A DNA stretch of 64,000 bases from Campylobacter helveticus (GTDB lineage Bacteria; Campylobacterota; Campylobacteria; Campylobacterales; Campylobacteraceae), in NCBI RefSeq assembly GCF_002080395.1, contig NZ_CP020478.1, forward strand, positions 1,500,886 to 1,564,885. Direction: 5' to 3'. Positions 10,041 to 19,081 of this stretch are shown in pieces (positions within the stretch are counted from its first letter, which is position 1; each line of letters begins with the position of its first letter). The position numbers and the translations under genes were made by a program. Below the pieces are notes generated by a model. It was not told where the DNA came from, ran no database searches, and saw only the letters and a list, made by a program, of their open reading frames with translations.

Positions 10041-11846
10041 TTGCAAGAAGAAAATAAACGCGATTTAAGATATTTAAAACAAATTATAGCCATAATTTTC
10101 ATCTCCATTTTAACCTACATACTCATCGTTTATGATGAAGTGGCAAATATCTTAGCTGGTGTTGCTATCTTGCTCATTGGTATGATGAATTTAAGCGGAG
10201 GGTTTAAGACTTTTAGCGGTGGTTTGCTTGAGAAAATTCTAGCTAAAAGCACAAACACTACACCAAAAAGCGTTATTTTTGGCACAATTAGCACTATTAT
10301 TATGCAGTCTTCCTCTCTCGTTTCCATCATTACCATTTCTTTTCTTTCGGCTGGGCTTATCTCTTTACTTCAAGGTATCGGCATTATTTTTGGAGCGAAT
10401 TTGGGAAATAGCGCTGGTTCTTGGCTCATCGTGGGTATCACGAGCATTAAAATTTCAACATTTGCTATACCTATGCTCATTATCGGGGTTTTGCTTTTTT
10501 TTCAAAAAGATGTAATTTTTAAAGGAATTGGACAAATTCTCATCGGTATAGGATTTTTCTTTTTGGGGGTGGATTACATTAAAAGTGGATTTGAGGAGGT
10601 GAAAGAAATTTTCAACCTTTCGCGTTTTAATGTGGAGGGTATGAAAGGCGTTCTTGTATTTACAGCACTTGGAGCGATTTTAACAGGTGTGATACAATCT
10701 TCCCACGCCACTTTAGCCATCATCATCTCAGCCCTTCTTTCAAATCAAATTTCTTACGAAAATGCTCTAGCAGCAACCTTAGGAACTAGCGTTGGTGGAG
10801 TGGTAACAGCACTACTTGCTTCCCTTAGCACAAACATCGAAGGGAAAAAACTCGCCCTCGCAAATTGCATTTTTAATTTTGGCATTGCATTGATTGTTTT
10901 GGTTATTTTTCCTTATTTTGTCATTATGGTTGATTTTATCGCCAAATTTATAGGCATTAGCCCTGATAATTTTGCCCTTAAAACTGCTGTCTTTCATACA
11001 CTTTTTAACCTCATAGCGGTTATTTTATTTAGTCTTTTTATCAAAAATATTGTCCATTTTTTAGATAAATACATTAAAGCTGCAAAAGATAAAAACAAAG
11101 ATAAAGCCCTCTATCTAGACCCTAATCTCACACGCTATCCGGACACAGCCATTGAGGCTTTAAGAAAAGAAAGTGAGCATCTTTATAATAATACTTATGC
11201 AATCATCGCCCACACCATAGGTTTTAACCGCAGAGACATTCGTTCAAATTTAAGCTTTAGTGAAATCATTAAAACAAAAAAATGGTTTAAACAAAATGTG
11301 GATTTAGACTATCTATATCAAACAAGAATTAAAGTGCTTTTTGAAGCCATTATGGAATTTTCCGCAAAAGCTCAACTCCATATCAAAGATGAGGAAAAAA
11401 ACGAACGCATTTTTGCTTTTAAAATCGCCGCTAAAAACCTCACGGAAGCCACGAAAAATCTCAAAATCATTCAAGCTAACATTAAAAGAAATTCCGCTTC
11501 TAAAAACGAAAATTTAGCGAATGAATACAACACAATAAGAAAAAATTTAGGGGAACTTTTAAGAAGTGTCGAAGAACTTCGTTTGGTGGAAGATGAAAAA
11601 GCCTATCTTATCATAAAAAATTTCGCTAAAGCAAAAGAAATATTAAAAGAAATCGACAATGAAGCTCTTAAAAAAATAGAAACTCTACTCGCAGAAAACA
11701 AAATCACCACAGCGGAGGGCATTTCTATACTTAATGACACGGCTTTTATCGCTAAAATTGCTGAGGAAATTATCGAGGCTGTTGAAATTATCTTTGCCAA
11801 GGAGGATATTAAGAAAAAAGAAGACGAAAAACAAGAAACAATTTAA
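10041..11846 (+). CDS. Na/Pi cotransporter family protein with C-terminal PhoU-like domain
   Basis: A 601-residue inner-membrane protein. The N-terminal part (about 1-330) holds eight or more hydrophobic segments and the duplicated Na/Pi signature: MQSSSLVSII near residue 93 and IQSSHATLAII near 219. The C-terminal part is a soluble helical PhoU-like domain. It starts at TTG after a GGAAG site. The 3' end is odd: a 1-base deletion in the A6 run at 11814-11819 would carry the frame on to 11907, adding a basic helical tail and creating an ATGA overlap with the next start codon. The annotated stop may therefore reflect a frameshift. Phosphate or another anion as substrate is inferred from the family. 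Confidence 0.88.
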   Translation: MQEENKRDLRYLKQIIAIIFISILTYILIVYDEVANILAGVAILLIGMMNLSGGFKTFSGGLLEKILAKSTNTTPKSVIFGTISTIIMQSSSLVSIITISFLSAGLISLLQGIGIIFGANLGNSAGSWLIVGITSIKISTFAIPMLIIGVLLFFQKDVIFKGIGQILIGIGFFFLGVDYIKSGFEEVKEIFNLSRFNVEGMKGVLVFTALGAILTGVIQSSHATLAIIISALLSNQISYENALAATLGTSVGGVVTALLASLSTNIEGKKLALANCIFNFGIALIVLVIFPYFVIMVDFIAKFIGISPDNFALKTAVFHTLFNLIAVILFSLFIKNIVHFLDKYIKAAKDKNKDKALYLDPNLTRYPDTAIEALRKESEHLYNNTYAIIAHTIGFNRRDIRSNLSFSEIIKTKKWFKQNVDLDYLYQTRIKVLFEAIMEFSAKAQLHIKDEEKNERIFAFKIAAKNLTEATKNLKIIQANIKRNSASKNENLANEYNTIRKNLGELLRSVEELRLVEDEKAYLIIKNFAKAKEILKEIDNEALKKIETLLAENKITTAEGISILNDTAFIAKIAEEIIEAVEIIFAKEDIKKKEDEKQETI

Positions 11847-11903
11847 GCTTCGTGAAAAACTCGAAGTATTAGAAAGATTAGAAATTGAAATGAAAGGAAA
11901 ACA

Positions 11904-12335
11904 ATGAAAAGATGTTTAAGTTTGGTTTTAGGCGTTAGTGCGATTAGCTTGTTGACTTCTTATGGCTTTGCTAAAGAACAAGTTGTTAAAAGTATGAGGA
12001 CACTGAGAATAAAACTTGGAGTTATTATAGAGCAAATATGCCTGAGATGAGACAAAAAGCTGAATGGTGTATTAAGAAAAGTGGAATTACAAAGGCAAAT
12101 GGTGGAAATGTTCTTAAATATAATCAAAAGAGTTTTACATTTACCAGAATTGATGCTAGAGTGGGGACTATTTTAAACCATTTGTTAAAATCAATTTACC
12201 CTATATCTTCCTGATGGTGAAACTTTAAAGATAAGTTATTTGGATTATCAAAATTGTAAAAACGCACTTCATCTTTACTTTACTGAAAAAGCAATTAAAT
12301 TTGGTGGCTATGAAAAACCTCCTCTTGCAGAGTAG
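11904..12335 (+). pseudogene. Frameshifted small secreted protein (EexN-like motif)
   Basis: An ATG with an AAGGAAA site opens a signal peptide (MKRCLSLVLGVSAISLLTS). The frame shifts near 11988-11992, in an AAAA run, into one reading TENKTWSYYRANMPEMRQKAEWC. It shifts again near 12185-12200 into one ending GGYEKPPLAE and a TAG at 12333. Joined, the three pieces make a continuous protein of about 143 residues, so this is a gene broken by two indels. The spacing of the YY, N and C residues resembles the EexN entry-exclusion lipoprotein nearby at 12666-12869, but no lipobox is seen and the resemblance is short. Confidence 0.7.
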
Positions 12336-12382
12336 TAAAACAAAAACTAGAATAGGTGGGGTGTGGGTATTTTCCCACGACT

Positions 12383-12580
12383 TCACTTATCTATACTTTT
12401 AAAGAAATGATTTAAATTAATTGCCAAATAAAGCAACAAACTCATCATCACATAAATAAATACCACTAAACTCATCACCCCAACATTATCTACATTAAAA
12501 AGCACATATTCTATTTGGTTTGGCAAGTCAAAATAATAAAGCATTACATTTAAGCCAAAACCTAGAAAATTAATAAGCAC
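12383..12580 (-). CDS. Small hydrophobic membrane protein, probably frameshifted at its 5' end
   Basis: A 65-residue frame from GTG at 12580 with two likely membrane segments (about 2-18 and 32-56). Upstream, an ATG at 12617 begins MKKSI and then a stop. If the A7 run just after that ATG (plus-strand T7, 12608-12614) were A6, the frame would read MKKAFKSFVLWFVLINFLG and join this one, giving about 77 residues. The intact allele probably started there; the present one may be off, or translated weakly from the GTG. No family recognised. Confidence 0.5.
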   Translation of the reverse strand: MLINFLGFGLNVMLYYFDLPNQIEYVLFNVDNVGVMSLVVFIYVMMSLLLYLAINLNHFFKSIDK

Positions 12581-12665
12581 GAACCATAAAACAAAGCTTT
12601 TAAATGCTTTTTTTCATTTTTATTTTAGATATATTTTGAGTTTTTAGAAGAAAGAATGCTCGGTG

Positions 12666-12869
12666 TTAATGTAAATTACTTTCATTTTTATCTTTTGGAA
12701 AACCAACCATATAAGCATTGACACAATCTTGACTAATAATAGCTTTATCGCGGCACTCTAAGGACCTTTGTTTGGCTATTTGAGGATTTTGCTTATAATA
12801 CTCAACAGATTTAGTTTGCTCACAAGCAACAAAAAATAAAGAAGCACTTAATAGGAAAAAATTTTTCAT
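12666..12869 (-). CDS. EexN-family small lipoprotein
   Basis: A 67-residue lipoprotein starting at the ATG at 12869, which shares one base with the upstream gene's TGA. The signal peptide ends in lipobox FVAC (Cys about 16). The mature part, SVEYYKQNPQIAKQRSLEC with two further Cys, is the compact EexN pattern. EexN proteins were named for entry exclusion by conjugative plasmids such as pKM101, but chromosomal Campylobacter members are common and mostly untested. It appears co-transcribed with the TRIC-like channel gene. Its actual role here is inferred only from the family. Confidence 0.7.
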   Translation of the reverse strand: MKNFFLLSASLFFVACEQTKSVEYYKQNPQIAKQRSLECRDKAIISQDCVNAYMVGFPKDKNESNLH

Positions 12870-13483
12870 CAATCCTCCTTATAAGAAAAAATAGGCAAAG
12901 ACCACTGATATTTAATCGCCAAAAGCCTCGCACTAACACCAACAAGAAGTGTGATAATGGTGCAAATTAGTGCATCAAGCTGCACCCAAACCTCCAAAGC
13001 ATAATAAAGCGCACCAGCGATAATCGCAATGCCCGCATAAATTTCTTTTTGAAACACTAAAGGAATTCGCATACATAAAATATCACGCAAAATCCCTCCA
13101 AATACACCCGTAATCACAGCAGCAGAAATCGCAATAATCCACCCATAATCCTCACTAATGGCAATTTGCGCCCCAAGTATGCTAAAAACAACAAGCCCCA
13201 CCGCATCAAGAGTTAAAAAAAGACTCTCAAGCCTTGTTACAATACGCGGAATGCGTGTAGCGATGAGCGCACAAAAGCAAATTAAAATAATATATTCAGG
13301 ATGCTTAACCCAAGTGAGTGGATAATGCCCCAAAAGCACATCTCTAATACTCCCACCTCCAATAGCCGTTACCAAAGCGATAAAAATCACCCCAAACAAA
13401 TCCATTCTATGTCGCCCAGCCGCCAAAGCCCCCGTCATACCCTCAGCCGAAATTCCTATAATATAAAGCGTGGTTAAAAGCAT
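12869..13483 (-). CDS. TRIC/UPF0126 family membrane channel protein
   Basis: A 204-residue inner-membrane protein with about seven hydrophobic segments and a clear internal repeat of two glycine-rich modules: [15 protein letters not shown] in the first half and [13 protein letters not shown] in the second. This is the PF03458 (YicG/YadS) architecture, now grouped with trimeric cation channels and in some species linked to glycine uptake. Substrate unknown here. It starts at ATG overlapping the nuclease stop (TAATG) and matches the gene next to nuc and nth in C. jejuni. Confidence 0.88.
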   Translation of the reverse strand: MLLTTLYIIGISAEGMTGALAAGRHRMDLFGVIFIALVTAIGGGSIRDVLLGHYPLTWVKHPEYIILICFCALIATRIPRIVTRLESLFLTLDAVGLVVFSILGAQIAISEDYGWIIAISAAVITGVFGGILRDILCMRIPLVFQKEIYAGIAIIAGALYYALEVWVQLDALICTIITLLVGVSARLLAIKYQWSLPIFSYKED

Positions 13484-14127
13484 TAAAAAGCTTCACAAGA
13501 AATTTTATAAGCTACGATGTTTTCATCATCAACATTATGATTTGGCACTTTATAGCATTCTTTGTAATTTTTAGTTTTAAAAATTTTGATGTAAAAACTA
13601 GGGATAGCGATGTGATTTTTAATGCGTTTAGGGTTTTCATTATAAAGTATGAGATTTAAAACATCCAATTTTTGAAATTTAAGGGCAAGTTTTCTTTCTC
13701 TTTTTTCTATATCATTCCAAATTTTATTATTAATTTGAAAATTTTGTGGGGTAATATTACTCATCAAAAATACAGCCTTTTGCGAAGCAACGGAGTAGCT
13801 AAAAGAGGCGTTTGGCGCTATATGTCCTCTACTATAAGAGCTATTTTTATAATCTTCCCACCGACTTCTATATTTTTTAGCAAGAGCAAAGTCCTCTTCA
13901 AATCTTGGTCTTTTTTTGATTTGCTCTAGTTTTAAATTTTCTGCTTTCACTTCATATGCTAGGGCTTTTGAACCCTTTAAATTATAATCGTAACAATTAA
14001 TATAATAAAATTTATCCAAAATAATAGAGCAATTTAGTTGATTAAAATAGCCCTTAAATTCCTCATCTAGCTCATATTTTGCAAAAAGGCTAAGGGTAAA
14101 AATGGTTAGTAAAATTAAAATTCTCAT
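13483..14127 (-). CDS. Secreted DNA/RNA non-specific endonuclease (NUC1 family)
   Basis: A 214-residue beta-beta-alpha-metal nuclease with a signal peptide ([17 protein letters not shown]). The family motif DRGH appears as [11 protein letters not shown] near residue 98; the catalytic His and the downstream Asn for metal binding ([11 protein letters not shown]) are kept, and Ser replaces the first Asp. It overlaps nth by four bases. Likely periplasmic or secreted; such nucleases in some Campylobacter strains reduce natural transformation, but this copy's effect is not shown by sequence. Confidence 0.88.
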   Translation of the reverse strand: MRILILLTIFTLSLFAKYELDEEFKGYFNQLNCSIILDKFYYINCYDYNLKGSKALAYEVKAENLKLEQIKKRPRFEEDFALAKKYRSRWEDYKNSSYSRGHIAPNASFSYSVASQKAVFLMSNITPQNFQINNKIWNDIEKRERKLALKFQKLDVLNLILYNENPKRIKNHIAIPSFYIKIFKTKNYKECYKVPNHNVDDENIVAYKISCEAF

Positions 14128-14759
14128 TCCTTTTCCTTTAATTTTTTATCTTTACTTTTGCAAAGCTCGTATAAAAAACACAGATGACACAAAGGATTTT
14201 TAGCCTTGCAAGTATAACGCCCAAAAAGCACCATAGCTTGATGAAGATAATTTAAATTATCTTTAAAAATTCGGCTTAAATCCTCCTCCGTAGCCTCCGG
14301 AGTTTTTGCTTTGCTTAAACCTAAGCGATGTGAAACGCGAAAAACATGTGTATCCACAGCCATAAAATTCGCCCCACACCACTCAATCAAAACCACATGA
14401 GCTGTCTTTTGCCCTACGCCTGCTAAACTTTTTAAATCTTTCTCGTTAAGCGGAATTTCACCATTAAAATTTTCACAAACTGCTTGAGCCATTTTGATAA
14501 GATTTTGCGCCTTATTATTAAAAAAAGAGCAACTTTGTATATAGCTTTTAACACTAGCCAAATTTGCTTTGGCTAGACTTTTTACACTTGGAAAAGCCTT
14601 AAAAAAAGCTGGGGTGATAAGATTAACCCTTTTATCCGTGCATTGAGCAGAGAGCATCACGCAAACTATCAGCTCATAAAGATTGGAAAACTTAAGTTCA
14701 GTAACAGGTTTATCAAATTTTTCTAAAAAAAGTTCTTTAATGGCTAAATTTCTTTTCAT
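14124..14759 (-). CDS. nth: Endonuclease III (DNA glycosylase/AP lyase)
   Basis: Base-excision repair enzyme for oxidised pyrimidines, 211 residues. The helix-hairpin-helix LAGVGQKTAHV carries catalytic Lys118, and AVDTHV carries catalytic Asp136. The [4Fe-4S] ligands Cys184, Cys191, Cys194 and Cys200 have the classic C-X6-C-X2-C-X5-C spacing. Its stop overlaps the nuc start (ATGA). Divergent from peb4. Confidence 0.97.
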   Translation of the reverse strand: MKRNLAIKELFLEKFDKPVTELKFSNLYELIVCVMLSAQCTDKRVNLITPAFFKAFPSVKSLAKANLASVKSYIQSCSFFNNKAQNLIKMAQAVCENFNGEIPLNEKDLKSLAGVGQKTAHVVLIEWCGANFMAVDTHVFRVSHRLGLSKAKTPEATEEDLSRIFKDNLNYLHQAMVLFGRYTCKAKNPLCHLCFLYELCKSKDKKLKEKE

Positions 14760-14798
14760 TTTTTTATTTTAGTTAATTTATTTTAAACCAAGTTTATA

Positions 14799-14804
14799 TA
14801 TAAT
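14799..14804 (+). promoter_or_regulatory. Predicted -10 element of peb4
   Basis: TATAAT, 36 bases before the peb4 ATG, preceded by a T/A-rich stretch, with AAAAAGGA as ribosome-binding site. It is likely a strong promoter, as expected for this abundant periplasmic protein and the downstream aldolase. Confidence 0.55.
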
Positions 14805-14839
14805 CACTTCATCAATCAATTTTCCAAAAAGGATATTCT

Positions 14840-15655
14840 ATGAAAAAATTTTCTTTAGTTGTAGCTACTTTAGTGGCTGGTATAAGTTTAAATGCTGCTA
14901 CTGTGGCAACCGTGAATGGTGAGAAAATCAGCGATACAGAAGTAAGCGAATTTTACGCACCTATGCTTAGAGGGCAAGATTTTAAAAAGCTACCTGAAGC
15001 TCAACAAAAAGCTTTAATACAACAATACATTATGCAGGATTTAGTTCTAAAAGATGCAAAAAAACAAAATTTCGAAAAAGACCCTATGTATATTAAAGGG
15101 CTTGAGCGTGCGAAAAATGAACTTTTATTAAGTCTTTATCAAAATAAGATAATGAAAGATATCAAAGTTGATTCTGATAAGGTAAAAGCATTCTATGAGC
15201 AAAATAAAAATAAATATATCAAACCAGCGAGAGTAAAAGCTAGACATATTTTGGTCGCAAGTGAGCAAGAAGCTAAAAATATCATTAGCGAACTTAAAGG
15301 TTTAAAAGATAAAGAATTAGAGAAAAAATTCGCTGAAATCGCAAAAGCAAAGTCAATGGACACAGGCTCAGCGGCTAATGGAGGTGATTTAGGTTGGTTT
15401 GATGAATCAACTATGGTTAAGCCTTTTACAGACGCAGCTTTCTCTCTTAAAAAAGGTGAAATAACTAAAACACCTGTTAAAACAAATTTTGGTTATCACA
15501 TTATCTTAAAACAAGATGCAAGAGCAAAAGAACAAATCGCATTTAAAGATATGAAACAAGGTATAGAAAATCAGTTTAAATTCGAAGAATTCCAAAAAAG
15601 AATCAATCTTAAAGGACAAGAACTTTATAAAAATGCAAAAGTGGAAATTCAATAA
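14840..15655 (+). CDS. peb4: Peb4/Cbf2 periplasmic peptidyl-prolyl isomerase and chaperone
   Basis: A 271-residue SurA/PrsA-like folding factor for outer-membrane proteins. The signal peptide is about 1-20. A helical chaperone region follows at about 25-125, then a parvulin domain (about 130-230) beginning [16 protein letters not shown] and including [16 protein letters not shown]. The C-terminal helix packs back on the chaperone domain in the known C. jejuni structure. The stop overlaps the ATG of fba (TAATGG), so the two are co-transcribed. Confidence 0.96.
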   Translation: MKKFSLVVATLVAGISLNAATVATVNGEKISDTEVSEFYAPMLRGQDFKKLPEAQQKALIQQYIMQDLVLKDAKKQNFEKDPMYIKGLERAKNELLLSLYQNKIMKDIKVDSDKVKAFYEQNKNKYIKPARVKARHILVASEQEAKNIISELKGLKDKELEKKFAEIAKAKSMDTGSAANGGDLGWFDESTMVKPFTDAAFSLKKGEITKTPVKTNFGYHIILKQDARAKEQIAFKDMKQGIENQFKFEEFQKRINLKGQELYKNAKVEIQ

Positions 15656-16719
15656 TGGGACTCTTAGACATCGTTAAAGCAGGCGTTATAAGTGGAGATA
15701 AGCTTAATCTCGTTTATAACTATGCTAAAAGCGAAAATTTTGCTATCCCTGCGGTAAATGTCGTGGGGAGTAGCTCTATCAATGCCGTTTTAGAAGCGGC
15801 AAGAAGAGTTAATTCTCCTGTTATTATTCAATTTTCTAATGGTGGAGCAAAATTTGTCGCGGGAAAGAACTGCCCAAATGGCGATGTTTTAGGTGCTATT
15901 AGTGGGGCTAGACATGTGCATTTGCTTGCTAAAGCTTATGGTGTGCCTGTCATTTTACACACTGACCACGCTGCAAGAAAATTACTCCCTTGGATAGATG
16001 CTCTTATTATCGCTAACACTGACTTCAAACGAAATCACGGACACGCTCTTTTTAGCTCTCATATGTTGGATTTAAGTGAAGAAGACTTAGAGGATAACCT
16101 CCACACTTGCGAAGCTTATCTTAAAATACTTAGTGAGCTAGGAATTTCCTTAGAAATTGAGCTTGGCTGCACAGGTGGCGAAGAAGATGGAGTGGATAAT
16201 ACAGGCATTGATAATGCCAAGCTTTATACCCAACCAGAAGATGTTGCTCTAGCTTATGAAAGATTGATGAAAATCAGTCCAAATTTCTCTATTGCGGCAA
16301 GTTTTGGTAATGTGCACGGAGTCTATAAACCCGGCAATGTAAGCTTAGAGCCTGAAATTTTAAAGAATTCCCAGAATTTTGTGAAAGAAAAATTTAAACT
16401 TACAAACGAAAAGCCTATCCATTTTGTTTTTCACGGCGGAAGTGGGAGTGAATTAAAAGATATCCAAGAAGCAATTAGCTATGGTGTGGTTAAAATGAAC
16501 ATTGATACCGATACGCAATGGGCTTTTTGGGACGGGGTGCGTGCATACGAGGCAAAACACAAAACCTTTTTACAAGGGCAAATAGGCAATCCAGAAGGTG
16601 ATGACAAGCCAAATAAAAAATACTACGACCCACGCGCTTGGCTTAGAGCTGGGGAGGAAAGTATGATAAAAAGACTTGAGGATGCCTTTGAGCATCTAAA
16701 TTGCATTAATAAAAATTAA
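15655..16719 (+). CDS. fba: Class II fructose-bisphosphate aldolase
   Basis: Zn-dependent aldolase of 354 residues, used mainly for gluconeogenesis in campylobacters that lack phosphofructokinase. The Zn/catalytic block HTDHAAR is at 102-108 (Asp104, His105); ELGCTGGEEDGVDN near 168-181 and the phosphate-binding HGGSGS near 262 are intact. A clear hairpin terminator follows immediately. Confidence 0.97.
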   Translation: MGLLDIVKAGVISGDKLNLVYNYAKSENFAIPAVNVVGSSSINAVLEAARRVNSPVIIQFSNGGAKFVAGKNCPNGDVLGAISGARHVHLLAKAYGVPVILHTDHAARKLLPWIDALIIANTDFKRNHGHALFSSHMLDLSEEDLEDNLHTCEAYLKILSELGISLEIELGCTGGEEDGVDNTGIDNAKLYTQPEDVALAYERLMKISPNFSIAASFGNVHGVYKPGNVSLEPEILKNSQNFVKEKFKLTNEKPIHFVFHGGSGSELKDIQEAISYGVVKMNIDTDTQWAFWDGVRAYEAKHKTFLQGQIGNPEGDDKPNKKYYDPRAWLRAGEESMIKRLEDAFEHLNCINKN

Positions 16720-16750
16720 AAACCAACCCCTTATAGGTTGGTTTTATTTT
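16720..16750 (+). terminator. Rho-independent terminator of peb4-fba
   Basis: A perfect 9-bp stem (AAACCAACC at 16720-16728 with GGTTGGTTT at 16736-16744) and a 7-base loop run straight into TATTTT. It begins one base after the fba stop. Confidence 0.85.
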
Positions 16751-16794
16751 GAGGATTTTGTCCTTAAAATAAAACTTATTTACAAGGCTCTTTT

Positions 16795-18153
16795 ATGGAA
16801 TTAAAATCGCAAGAATTTTCCGATTTAGTTTTACCAGAAAGCAAAGAAAAAAAAGGCTATTTAGTTTATCTCAAAATCATTCTTGTGCCTACTTTTCTCT
16901 ATGCTTTTGTCGTGCTTGGCTATTTAAAACAAATCAATTTTCAAGTCGAATTTCACACGCTTATAATGACTGGAGTTATTTATCTTACCGCTTTGATTTT
17001 TGCAAGACATAGTGCAGAATACGCCTATAATATCTTCGAACAACAAAAAGATGAATTTAAACAAGCCTTAAAACGCCACATTATGAAGCACTTTCTTAGC
17101 ATAGGCAAGGATACAAAGTCTAATGCCAATTTTGACGACTTTGCCAACGCCTACATCAAAGGCACACGCAACGAAAATTTTGCTTCAGTAGGCTCTGCTA
17201 TCTTTCCTATGATGGGAATTTTAGGCACATTTATTAGCATAGCTCTTTCTATGCCAAATTTTAATTCCTCTAACACAGAAGCACTAGAACAAGAAATCGC
17301 CCTACTTTTAAGTGGGGTGGGAACGGCTTTTTATGTTTCTATTTATGGAATTTTCCTTGCTTTGTGGTGGATATTTTTTGAAAAATTAGGTTCAAGTAAA
17401 ATTCAAAGGCTTTTAAATCGTCAAAAAAACTCCACAGCAGGTTTCTTTTGGACCAAAGAGGAACTTGATTTAAAATATTTAAGCGAAAGTTTGCAGCATT
17501 TTGACAAGATAGGGACAATTTTTAAGCAAGTTAGTAGTGATGATTTTTTTAGTGAGCTTGATAATACCATAGAGCGCAAATTTGGTTTGTTTCAAGATAT
17601 GTTAAATATCGAAGAAAAGGCGATTAGGCTTAGTAGTGAGCATATTAAACAAAGTATGAGCGAAATCGCTAAAATGCAAAGAGACCAAAGAGATTTAGGT
17701 AAGCTTTATAGTGAAATGCTAAACGGCGTAGGTTTGCTGAATCAAAATTTAAAAGAAGTTAGCACCAGAATGAGTGAACAATACAACAGGCTTCTTAATA
17801 TAAGCTCCGAAAAAATTACTCATCTCGACAAAACTTTAGAAAATTTCGATGATAAAATCGAACGCTTTGCTAAGAATTTTGAACTTTACGAAAAAGCAAT
17901 GTTAGAAAGTCAAGAAAAGGTCTTTAATGGCTTTAAGACGAGTCTTTTTGAAGGTATGGAAAAATTCAAAGAAATTTATGAAGAAGAAAAAAATATCGAT
18001 GAAAAGATAGAGTTGATGAGCGAATTTAAAAAAGAACTCAACGCCTTAGACGGCGAAACAAAAGAAATCATCGCTAAGCTTGAAGGTAAAGATAGCTTAG
18101 AAAAACCACAAGGTGAAGAAAACAACGAAGAAAAAAATGATGAAAAACAATAA
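16795..18153 (+). CDS. MotA/TolQ/ExbB-type (ZorA-like) proton-channel protein with coiled-coil tail
   Basis: A 452-residue inner-membrane protein. Four membrane segments lie at about 29-48, 55-72, 138-158 and 182-205; the last two contain GILGTFISIALS and LLSGVGTAFYVSIYGIFLAL, the channel core of the MotA/TolQ/ExbB superfamily. From about 230 onward it is a long amphipathic coiled coil ending in a Glu/Asn/Lys-rich tail. A four-helix channel subunit with a long cytoplasmic tail paired with an OmpA-domain partner is the layout of ZorA/ZorB. No ZorC, ZorD or ZorE effector is adjacent. In C. jejuni the pair is Cj0598-Cj0599, with no function I know of. Confidence 0.75.
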   Translation: MELKSQEFSDLVLPESKEKKGYLVYLKIILVPTFLYAFVVLGYLKQINFQVEFHTLIMTGVIYLTALIFARHSAEYAYNIFEQQKDEFKQALKRHIMKHFLSIGKDTKSNANFDDFANAYIKGTRNENFASVGSAIFPMMGILGTFISIALSMPNFNSSNTEALEQEIALLLSGVGTAFYVSIYGIFLALWWIFFEKLGSSKIQRLLNRQKNSTAGFFWTKEELDLKYLSESLQHFDKIGTIFKQVSSDDFFSELDNTIERKFGLFQDMLNIEEKAIRLSSEHIKQSMSEIAKMQRDQRDLGKLYSEMLNGVGLLNQNLKEVSTRMSEQYNRLLNISSEKITHLDKTLENFDDKIERFAKNFELYEKAMLESQEKVFNGFKTSLFEGMEKFKEIYEEEKNIDEKIELMSEFKKELNALDGETKEIIAKLEGKDSLEKPQGEENNEEKNDEKQ

Positions 18154-19081
18154 AGAAGAGGGGAATTTCTGGATTGCTTATGCTGATTTAATGGCTGGGC
18201 TACTTTTTATTTTTATCCTTTTAATCGGTGCCATAGTTGTCAAATATGTGCTTACGCAAAATGATTTAAGAAAAATAAAAGAAAATCTAAACACCCAAGA
18301 AGCAAATTTAGAACTTAGCAAACAAGCCTTAAAAGATAAAGAATTTATCGTTTTTCAACTCAGTAAAGAATTAAATTCCACAGCAAACACACTCAATCTT
18401 ATCCACACTCAAAAAGCAGAACTTGAAAATAATATCAGCGTTTTAAGTAAGGATTTAAAAAATAATATCGATGAAAAAGACAAACAAATTCTTATCTTAC
18501 TCAATCAAATTGAACTCAAAGAAAAAGAGCTAAAATCACTACAAAAAGACTTTAAAGAAGCAAAAGAAAGGGTGGAAAATCTAAGTCTCATAAGAGAAAA
18601 TTTAAGCAAAGAACTTCAAAAAAAACTTGATGAAAATATCAGCATAGACCAAAAAACAGGTGCGATTTCACTGCCCGCAGAGGTGCTTTTTGATAAAGAT
18701 TCTTTTATCTTAAAAGATGAGGCTAAACTAAGCCTTAAGAGAATTTTGAGCGGATATTTAGCGGGGATTTTAGAAGATGAAAATATCAGCAAAAATATAG
18801 AAAATATCATCATTGAAGGACATACCGATAGCGATGGTTCTTATATCTATAATCTTGATTTATCACAAAAAAGAGCTTATGAGGTGATGAGCTTTATCCT
18901 AACTTTTTATAAAGATGAGAGACTGCAAAAGCTTTTGATGGCAAGTGGGCGTTCTTTTTCCGTGCCTATTTTGAAAAATGGCATAGAAGATAAAGATTTA
19001 AGTCGTAGGATAGAGATAAAATTTAGCCTTAAAAATGACGCAGCATTTAAGGAACTTGAGAACTTTTTTGAATTCCGCTAG
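18137..19081 (+). CDS. MotB/ZorB-like OmpA-domain stator protein
   Basis: A 314-residue protein taken from the ATG at 18137 (MMKNNKEEGNFW); an in-frame ATG at 18113 would add eight residues inside the upstream gene. One membrane segment (YADLMAGLLFIFILLIG) carries the Asp expected of a MotB/ZorB ion path. It is followed by a coiled coil (about 45-150) and a C-terminal OmpA-like peptidoglycan-binding domain with EGHTDSDGSYIYNLDLSQKRA. It overlaps the channel gene by 17 bases, so the two subunits are surely made together. The ion and work output are unknown. Confidence 0.78.
   Translation: MMKNNKEEGNFWIAYADLMAGLLFIFILLIGAIVVKYVLTQNDLRKIKENLNTQEANLELSKQALKDKEFIVFQLSKELNSTANTLNLIHTQKAELENNISVLSKDLKNNIDEKDKQILILLNQIELKEKELKSLQKDFKEAKERVENLSLIRENLSKELQKKLDENISIDQKTGAISLPAEVLFDKDSFILKDEAKLSLKRILSGYLAGILEDENISKNIENIIIEGHTDSDGSYIYNLDLSQKRAYEVMSFILTFYKDERLQKLLMASGRSFSVPILKNGIEDKDLSRRIEIKFSLKNDAAFKELENFFEFR

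Noticed and set aside
12360-12380. Short hairpin GTGGG-TATTTT-CCCAC after the frameshifted secreted gene
   Set aside because: Only a 5-bp stem with no T run on either strand; too weak to call a terminator.
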